Of a stretch of 64,000 nucleotides of DNA, positions 57,559-64,000 are shown one piece after another. The position numbers and the translations under genes are program-made. The notes beneath the pieces were generated by a model. The model did not search any database. It was not told the DNA's origin and saw nothing but the letters and a program-made list of their open reading frames with translations. The DNA lies in the NCBI GenBank assembly GCA_022577435.1, contig JAKOON010000016.1:11576276-11640275 (forward strand), written 5' to 3'. The first letter of the stretch is position 1. Each line of letters begins with the position of its first letter. Source of the stretch: Embiotoca jacksoni. Lineage: Eukaryota > Chordata > Actinopteri > Embiotocidae.

Positions 57559-59030
57559 TTAGGTGGATTTATGGTGTATATTTGGGACGATTATTTATCT
57601 GTACAAACATGGTTGTCCAACCGCTGTCATTGATACTGAATCTTATCTCCAAACACAGCCGGGAGTAAATGTGTAACGTGCTTTGCTTGCTGTGTGGAAA
57701 CTTGTTTGGATGTCGGTGTGTTTGCATAATGTGTCTGTTCTGTCTCACACAGCTGCTGCACAGTGCCACAGAGGTCTGCTGCTGGTCACTGTTATTGTTG
57801 GATAATATTTAAGTTTCTATTCAGTTTCAGTGTGTGTGTGTGTGTGGGTGGGTGTTTGAAGGGAAACATGAGAGGATCTGCAAACTGAAGTTTAGACACA
57901 TACACTCAGGAGATAAATGAACAGCAGAGGCAGCACACGTGTGGAGTCGTTGAAACAGTTAAGAACGGAACTCATCTCTGCTGAAGTCTGTTTGCTGTGG
58001 CCTCATGTTCCTTTTTAATAATTTGCCTGATGCACCTGTAGTTCAGCTGACTGTTAGTTAGCCTTTAAGGAGCTTAATTGCAGTTTTGTATTAAAAAAAA
58101 AAAAAAAAAGCAAACCAAAAACAACTCCCATGACAGTGAAGATTACCAATTACAATGTTCTTTTTTTCTGGAAATATGAGCTTGTTAGAAATCTGCATCC
58201 TCAGCAATTTATAGGTATTTCAGAATTATCAAGACATTCATTTAAGAATACAAAGCACTACTCTAAGTGCAGAAGTATAAAGCGGCAAAATGTATTTAAC
58301 CTGTCATGCATCATTGTGTGAGCTGCATTTAATTGTTGTAGTTGACCTGTGGATTCAACTTTTACACTTGATAGGCTATGAAGTTGAAAAGTTTAGTTTA
58401 CGTTTTGGTTGGACCCCCTTCCAACAGCTCACAATATTAAACTGATGAGATGATTAACAGTAGTAGAAAAAATAAGTAAAGTTCAGATAAACACATTTGT
58501 GTAATTTTTAAAGTTTAAAATTTTAAAATTTTGTTATTTAAATAACTTTCAGAGAGGAATCCCTTCGAACAACTTAGGGACACCTGAAATGTGCAAAAGT
58601 GCCCCATCTAAATTTTTCAATGGTCTCAGAAGCCCAGAAGTTTGAGAATCTGTCACATAAATGTAGTGGAATAAAAATATATATATATATATATTTCTCT
58701 CTGAAATATAGTAGAGTAGCACGCAATAGCACTCGTTCTCATATGGAGATAGTGACAGGCACAAACGTCTTAAATTCCTTTCAATCTTTTGGTCGTGTTC
58801 AATCATCCCCGCAGTGCCTCTCTCCCTGTGTTGTCCTTGATTATATTCTAACAGTCAGTGGAAAACACACAAAAAAGGACGAAGCAGAGAGTTGGTGTGG
58901 TTTGGGAAGGGGTTGCTGTTTGCCGCTGGGTTATCATCAACCAGGAAAGTGAAAGGGGAGGGATGAAGAGGGAGGGGAGGGGTTAGTCCCGCGGAACATC
59001 CTGCAAACACATCTGAGACTCGGAACAAAA
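56100..59030. other. Gene-poor stretch between LINE region and 59.3 kb
   Basis: No exon with recognisable similarity was found on either strand. A lysine-rich open frame at 56709-56963 has no known motif. A long CA tract lies at 57460-57556 and a short AT tract at 58676-58695. The DNA is otherwise AT-rich. Confidence 0.5.
57460..57556. repeat. CA microsatellite
   Basis: About 45 CA units with one interruption at the left. Confidence 0.95.
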
Positions 59031-59334
59031 CTCAGCACAGTTTCCCCTCGCTGCGCATCGCCGGGGGGGATGATTCGTTGTTTGATCCCGGAGAAGTCGC
59101 AACACTTTAGCTGAAGCCGTGCAGTTGTTGTTTTGCAGCTGACCGACTCTGCAGGTCGTTGCCCCTGCTGGACTTATGTGTTTGTGTTTGGACGCACGGC
59201 GGCGGGCTATCCGGAATGGGGAATCCGTAGGAGGACGACGCTGGTTGGCTCATTGTTGGTAGATAGAGCGCACGGACTCGCACGACCGAACAGCCCACGC
59301 ACGAGATGGACTTTAAGAAGACAAAATTTGGCAG
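59031..59334 (+). CDS. Candidate first exon of an unidentified gene
   Basis: A CG-enriched stretch (ccccgcggaac-like text near 58989, tcgctgcgcatcgccggggg near 59049) precedes ATG at 59306 in a good initiation context (gagATGG). The frame reads MDFKKTKFG and then meets a clean donor, ggcag followed by gtattt, after 59334. If real, this is a promoter plus first coding exon of a plus-strand gene whose other exons lie past the right edge or were not recognised. I do not recognise the peptide. Nine codons are too few for certainty. Confidence 0.3.
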
Positions 59335-59471
59335 GTATTTTTATTTCCTTAGAAAAGTTTGAGCTCTGATATTTGGCAGCTTATTTTTCATGTGGAGATC
59401 CTGTGCATCCATGCGCACTGACGCGCACGGACAGGGACAATCAGAGTGATGTTATAGATTAGTTTGTGAGC

Positions 59472-59511
59472 GTGTGTGTGTGTGTGTGTGTGTGTGAGCG
59501 TGTGTTCGTGT

Positions 59512-59544
<33 letters not shown>
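59472..59544. repeat. GT then GA microsatellites
   Basis: A GT array followed after about 20 bp by a GA array. Confidence 0.9.
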
Positions 59545-59549
<5 letters not shown>

Positions 59550-59804
59550 GCAATGAGCTTGGAGACAAGTTATTTTTATTTACATGCCAAAACAGATGAT
59601 CAGTTGAATTTTCAACCTTTCTGTCAGGATCATTATTCATGGATCAAGTTACTTCTTCATCTGTTTTCCCATCAGTCTTGTCTTGTAGGTCAAAGTTCAA
59701 CGGCAGTTCGTTTGAGACAGATGTTTATACTTCATAAAGTTGAATTCTGCTTCTGGGCATTCATTCCTCAGTTTGCATGTATGTCTCTGTGTGTCATTTA
59801 GTAA

Positions 59805-59805
<1 letters not shown>

Positions 59806-59847
<42 letters not shown>

Positions 59848-59896
59848 TGTGTGTGTTTGTGTATGTGTGTGTGTACTTGTGTATGTGTGTGTGTAC
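59806..59896. repeat. Imperfect GT microsatellite
   Basis: GT array with several substitutions and a small repeated block gtgtacttgtgt. Confidence 0.9.
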
Positions 59897-60015
59897 TTGT
59901 GTCCGTAAACGGGAGATGGCGATAATCGTGAGAACCCGGAGTTTGAGTCCCAGAGGAGATTAACTTGGTCTTTGCTGTAAAAGGAATAGCTGTGGAGTTA
60001 CACGGATTGTGTACA

Positions 60016-60050
<35 letters not shown>

Positions 60051-60356
60051 CAGATTCCTATTGTGTACAGTATCCTATAAGGATCGAAAGGTTTTAATCC
60101 TATTAGATGCAACCGATCCTATTAATGTATATGGAATGTGTTGTAATGGGCTTTGGCGAGGTGAAATTGAGGGCTGCACATTATGCACTCAGAAACATGT
60201 AACTAACATATGACACACGTCTGTGTGCAGCAAAGAAGGAAAGAAGAAGGAAATGTGTGGAAAGAGAGACTCTGAATCGCAGTGTGCTAATTGCGACATG
60301 TCCTCTCTGATCAGTCGGTAAATCGCTATCTCTTCCTTTCAGTTCAGTTCAGTTCA

Positions 60357-60359
<3 letters not shown>

Positions 60360-60434
<75 letters not shown>
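60360..60434. repeat. CA microsatellite
   Basis: About 37 pure CA units. Confidence 0.95.
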
Positions 60435-60436
<2 letters not shown>

Positions 60437-61879
60437 ATAGTTCTGTCATGACTGATTAGGGGGCATCAGAGGGCCACATTCAGGTCCACATAGATCTACA
60501 CTACGGCAACAGTGCTCAGAAAACTACTGTTCTGTTGTTATGCGCTTGGCAGAGCCTGACGAGATGCAGCGCAAAGAATGGAGGAATGGCAGCCGTACAA
60601 GAATCGGTTGTCTCACTAAATATTGTTTTCTGCAGCTTGAAGAAGACAGAACATATGACACAAGCTTAATAGTGAGAGTATTTATTTATTTGATGTTTTT
60701 AGTAATAGGACTCCTCCTGGTTTTCAAGTGTGATCACCAGGGTCACCATGACTTAAAACCAAAGTGATAGAAGTCCAGAAAAAATTATAAAAAAAAACAA
60801 AGAGTGGAGCAAGGACTCCTGATATCCTTTAAAAAAAAAAAAAAAAAAAAAAAATAGAGAAAATGTGTGTAAATGTAAGTGGGAGACAAAGTGAGGTGTT
60901 TTGAGAGCCCTGATGCCTTCTTCCAACCACACCAACAACAGAAAAACACTGACATTCTTGTTATGAGGGTTGTGGTGGCAAGTAATGAGCCTGGGGTTAA
61001 ATGCTGGGGAATGCATTGTTATTCATCTATAACCATTTTCCATTTATTGAATTTCAAATACAAAAGTATATAGTTGTCAATGTGTCATGCGAGTTGCACC
61101 CATTTATCCATTTTAAATAAATGATTGTGTTCATAGTCAACTGGATCCCAGCATACATTGGGGGATAGACAGACAAATTATTTGGCTGAATATATAAAGA
61201 GGTACATATTGTAAGTTCACCTATAATCAACTGCTCTGGAAATGACTTGTTTGTTGTTGATTAAGACTCCTAACGTGAAATAAGCTTCGACCACCACTCT
61301 GTGTTGGCGGACACAGACAAGTTGGGAGGGAGAGAAACCAAAATCCCCCTGAACCCAAACACAGAAGTTGGCATCAGGGTGAATTTAAAGTGAAATGTAA
61401 TGACCGTTTGGTCAGTTTAGGGTTAGGTTTTATTGTTTGTAAAAAAAAAAAAAATCCTCCAACAAGCTGCAGGTTCACTCACTCTGAGCTGGACAAATAA
61501 GAACAAAAATAATCTGAAGCAGGACATGGAGGGCACAGACACGTTCTTACAATGACAGCAAGATAAAGTTACAATCTCAAAAATATCTGTTTCTTTCTTT
61601 TTGGTGGCGATAAGCGGTACAGCTGTGTTTTTGGATCCAACCCACTGTAACGTCACATTTTGGTTAGAGAGTTGCCGGTTTGAGGGCTCCAGTCTGGCAT
61701 TTTAACTGTCTCCATCTTGGATTTTTTTGGAGCCAGAAGTAACCATATTTGCAAGAGCTGGTGAAATTGTGAATCAGACCTACGACCTGAGGACGCTATG
61801 CCCCGCCCACACATACGAACAGCCTGACTGCTCCCCAGGCCTGCCAGACTTGCCCCTAAACATACATCTCTTTAACGCC

Positions 61880-61963
61880 TAATATGTAATCTATACTGAA
61901 TTTATGATGCAGCAGGTGAGTTAATATGTAATCTATACTGAATTTATTATGCAGCAGGTGAGT
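61880..61963. repeat. 42-bp tandem duplication
   Basis: Two adjacent copies of a 42-bp unit start at 61880 and 61922 (taatatgtaatctatactga, then a t-rich part, then gcagcaggtgag). They differ at about one position, so the duplication is recent. Confidence 0.85.
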
Positions 61964-62004
61964 GACAGGCAATTGAAGTATGAAACGGACCTTCATGTGT
62001 TATG

Positions 62005-63220
62005 AGGTGGTGTTTTACCAGGACCCAAATGCAGGCTCACAGACTCGGGTTTTAGTTCCAAAATACAGTCTTTATTCCACTAAACAAAAACAAACAAACA
62101 AACAAACAAACAAACAAACAAACAAACAAACAAACAAACAAACGGTGGCACCTACAGCGTCCACTTGCTTCCAAGTCGGGAGGGTAACTCAACCGACTGA
62201 TCCGGGGAGACGCAGCCGGCAGGACATCGGGCAGAACCGCAGGTATACCAGAGTCCATTTCCTTCCTAGTCGGGAGGGCAACTCAACCGACTGGTGGCGC
62301 CGACTGGTAGCTCTGCTGCAGGAACAGGGGCAGGAGCTGCAGCAGGAGCAGGAGGAACGGGAACGGGAACGGGAACAGGAACAGGAACGGGAACAGGACG
62401 GACGGGTGACGGACGGGTGACTGGCGGTCCTTGCGGTGAACAACTCGCACTCGCAGTAACTCGCCGTCATCTAGCTGTTGCTAGTAGTAGGAGTACTAAT
62501 GCACCGACAACCAGAGGAGTGCAGGGGCAGGGTACATGTAGTCCAGGGAGGTGATCATGGAGATGCAGCACACCTGGAGGTGGTGATCTGGGGTGAGTGG
62601 CTGCAGCTGCTGGGACCGGTGAGGGGCGTGGCCATGGGAGGTGAGGAGAGGAGGACACAGAACAAGCAGACAGGGGACTGAGGGGACACAGGAGGAGAGG
62701 TGATCGGGGTAAAACGGAGGAAACAGAGGAAAACAGGACTCCTGACAGTACCCCCCGTCAAAGGGAGCCTCTCGGCGACCCGGACCGGACCGGGTAGGAG
62801 GAAGGGGGACCGGAGGAGGGATGGAGGACCACAACAACATAGGACACGAGAAGGGAAACCTAGGTGGACGGAGGACGGCCATGGGGCAGGACGGACTGGG
62901 GTGACCGCTCCGGAGGACGGCCACGGGGCAGGACGGATTGGGGTGACCGCTCCGGAGGACGGCCACGGGGCAGGACGGATAGGGATGACCGCTCCGGAGG
63001 ACGGCCATGGGGCGTGACGGACTGGGGTGACCGCTCTGGAGGACGACCGCAGGGTGGGACGGACTGGGGTGACCGCTCCGGAGGACGACCGCAGGGCGGG
63101 ACGGACTGGGGTGACCGCACCGGAGGACGGAGCCGGAGGCGGGGTGTCGACGTGAGGTGAGAGAGGTGATCGGGGGTAAAACAAAGGAAACAGAGGAAAA
63201 CAGGACTCCTGACATCATGC
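62005..63220. repeat. Composite fish repeat element with internal arrays
   Basis: It opens with ttaccaggacccaaatgcag and agtctttattcc, and contains ctcctgacagtaccccccgt, wording I recognise from a common fish interspersed element. Inside are an AAAC array (62083-62142), two copies of tcgggagggnaactcaacc about 93 bp apart (62178 and 62271), a GGGAAC array (about 62358-62398) and the 42-bp minisatellite. A block of about 48 bp (gtgatcggggtaaaacggag at 62701) recurs near 63167 at the right end. It has no recognised protein. Confidence 0.6.
62870..63131. repeat. 42-bp minisatellite, six units plus a partial
   Basis: Units start at 62870, 62912, 62954, 62996, 63038 and 63080, each beginning ggaggacg and ending gaccgctcc or close variants. 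Because 42 is divisible by three and the unit lacks stop codons in several frames, long open frames arise on both strands here (14-residue repeats). These frames are judged by-products of the array. Confidence 0.9.
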
Positions 63221-64000
63221 AAAATCATCAAAACTTCCAACTTCATCTCAAAGGAGAACTAGAGGATGAAATGAGAGGAGGCTGCATGCAGAAACACTCA
63301 CTAAAGACTTGGAGCTCATAGAGAGGCTGAAGACTCACTCAAGCTGAAATGTAAAACACACAAATTTTCCTCTACTGCATCTCATTCTCTGTGCTGTCTG
63401 TCCACCAAAACACAATATTTTCTAAATAAAATCAGTGATCAATACAGTTGTTTTGCCTGTTCCAATACTTTACTTAACTTTTCCACAAAGCTATGTATAT
63501 TTTATGGGAATAACTTTACAACAGAATACCTTCTTGTCATAGGTGCAGCACTATAAAATGCAGTTGGTCTTTTTTTAAATCAGATATGTAACATTGAATT
63601 TGGAAAGTGGGTCCTTTGTCACATGTTAAATTCCCTGCTTGGTTTCCTTTGTGGTAAAAGATAATTTTTCAAAGCTGGTAACTTTCAAATGATTCACATG
63701 ACTGGATTTATGCAGCTTAAATGGTTCAGATTGTGAGAATTAGGGGTTTTCTTTGCCCGATGTCTGGTAATATCTGGTTTCCCAGTAATATTTACAGGGA
63801 CGTTTTAGTAATCAGGTGTTTGATAGACTTTGAGGTGAGGAGTGTGATAAGTCACGGTGCCGTAGCTTGATCAGACGGAGCAGCTTCATTTGTCTGCTTC
63901 ACTTCCTCCTGATTGCTCATTTCACTGAACTGACAAACAGCAGTAAGAGGTATGCACATGTGATGAGGAGCGGTTGGCCTACATGTGTAATCAACACAGA
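63221..64000. other. Right-edge noncoding sequence
   Basis: AT-rich DNA with no exon, repeat array or RNA gene recognised. Confidence 0.5.

Larger units (their letters stand above)
59335..61870. other. Noncoding stretch with microsatellites
   Basis: It contains GT/GA tracts near 59472-59544, GT near 59806-59896, CA at 60013-60048 and 60360-60434, and an A-run near 60831-60854. No coding exon was recognised on either strand. If the exon at 59306 is real, this would be its first intron. Confidence 0.45.

Noticed and set aside
60540..60767. Plus-strand open frame with a hydrophobic segment
   Set aside because: 75 codons without a splice partner, conserved motif or promoter; likely chance.
62496..63218. 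Long minus-strand open frame (240 codons) as a gene
   Set aside because: It is generated by the stop-free 42-bp minisatellite; several other frames on both strands are equally open and no domain or splice context is present.

Overview
This is vertebrate nuclear DNA, almost certainly from a teleost fish. The genes are split by introns with GT-AG borders, and the encoded proteins resemble human and fish orthologues. Long CA/GT microsatellites occur every few kilobases, and several repeat families typical of ray-finned fish are present. There are no operons or ribosome binding sites, so the annotation rests on exon-by-exon reading of both strands.

Layout: (1) About 12.8 kb down to the left edge, minus strand, holds rnf216 (TRIAD3), an RBR-type E3 ubiquitin ligase. 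Twelve coding exons are visible and join in frame to 839 codons. The second half of the RBR domain lies beyond the left edge. (2) 15160-27246, minus strand, holds a complete smurf1, a C2-WW-WW-HECT E3 ligase: 18 exons, 731 residues, exact reading frame. (3) 27.3-31.6 kb is intergenic, with an AT-only palindromic block and an old interspersed repeat. (4) 31.65-44.4 kb, plus strand, holds a sarcomeric myosin heavy chain that best fits myh16 (masticatory/superfast myosin). It is clearly a pseudogene: the start, P-loop and much of the rod can be read, but there are lost splice donors, in-frame stops, frameshifts, an inserted pentamer array and missing exons. A small TTAA-flanked MITE sits in one of its introns, itself inside an older repeat. 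(5) 46669-53633, minus strand, holds a complete wipi2, a PROPPIN beta-propeller for autophagosome formation: 12 exons, 427 residues, exact reading frame. (6) 53.7-64 kb is a repeat-rich flank with an L2-like LINE 3' fragment, a GC-rich hairpin, microsatellites, a 42-bp minisatellite inside a larger repeat element, and one weak candidate first exon (about 59.3 kb) of an unidentified gene.

From memory, human SMURF1 and MYH16 are close neighbours at 7q22.1 while RNF216 and WIPI2 lie at 7p22.1, so the window joins two human neighbourhoods. Three of the four genes work in ubiquitin signalling or autophagy, but this is gene order, not an operon-like unit. No wholly new system was found. The most notable result is the decayed myh16, a loss that parallels the well-known inactivation of MYH16 in humans.
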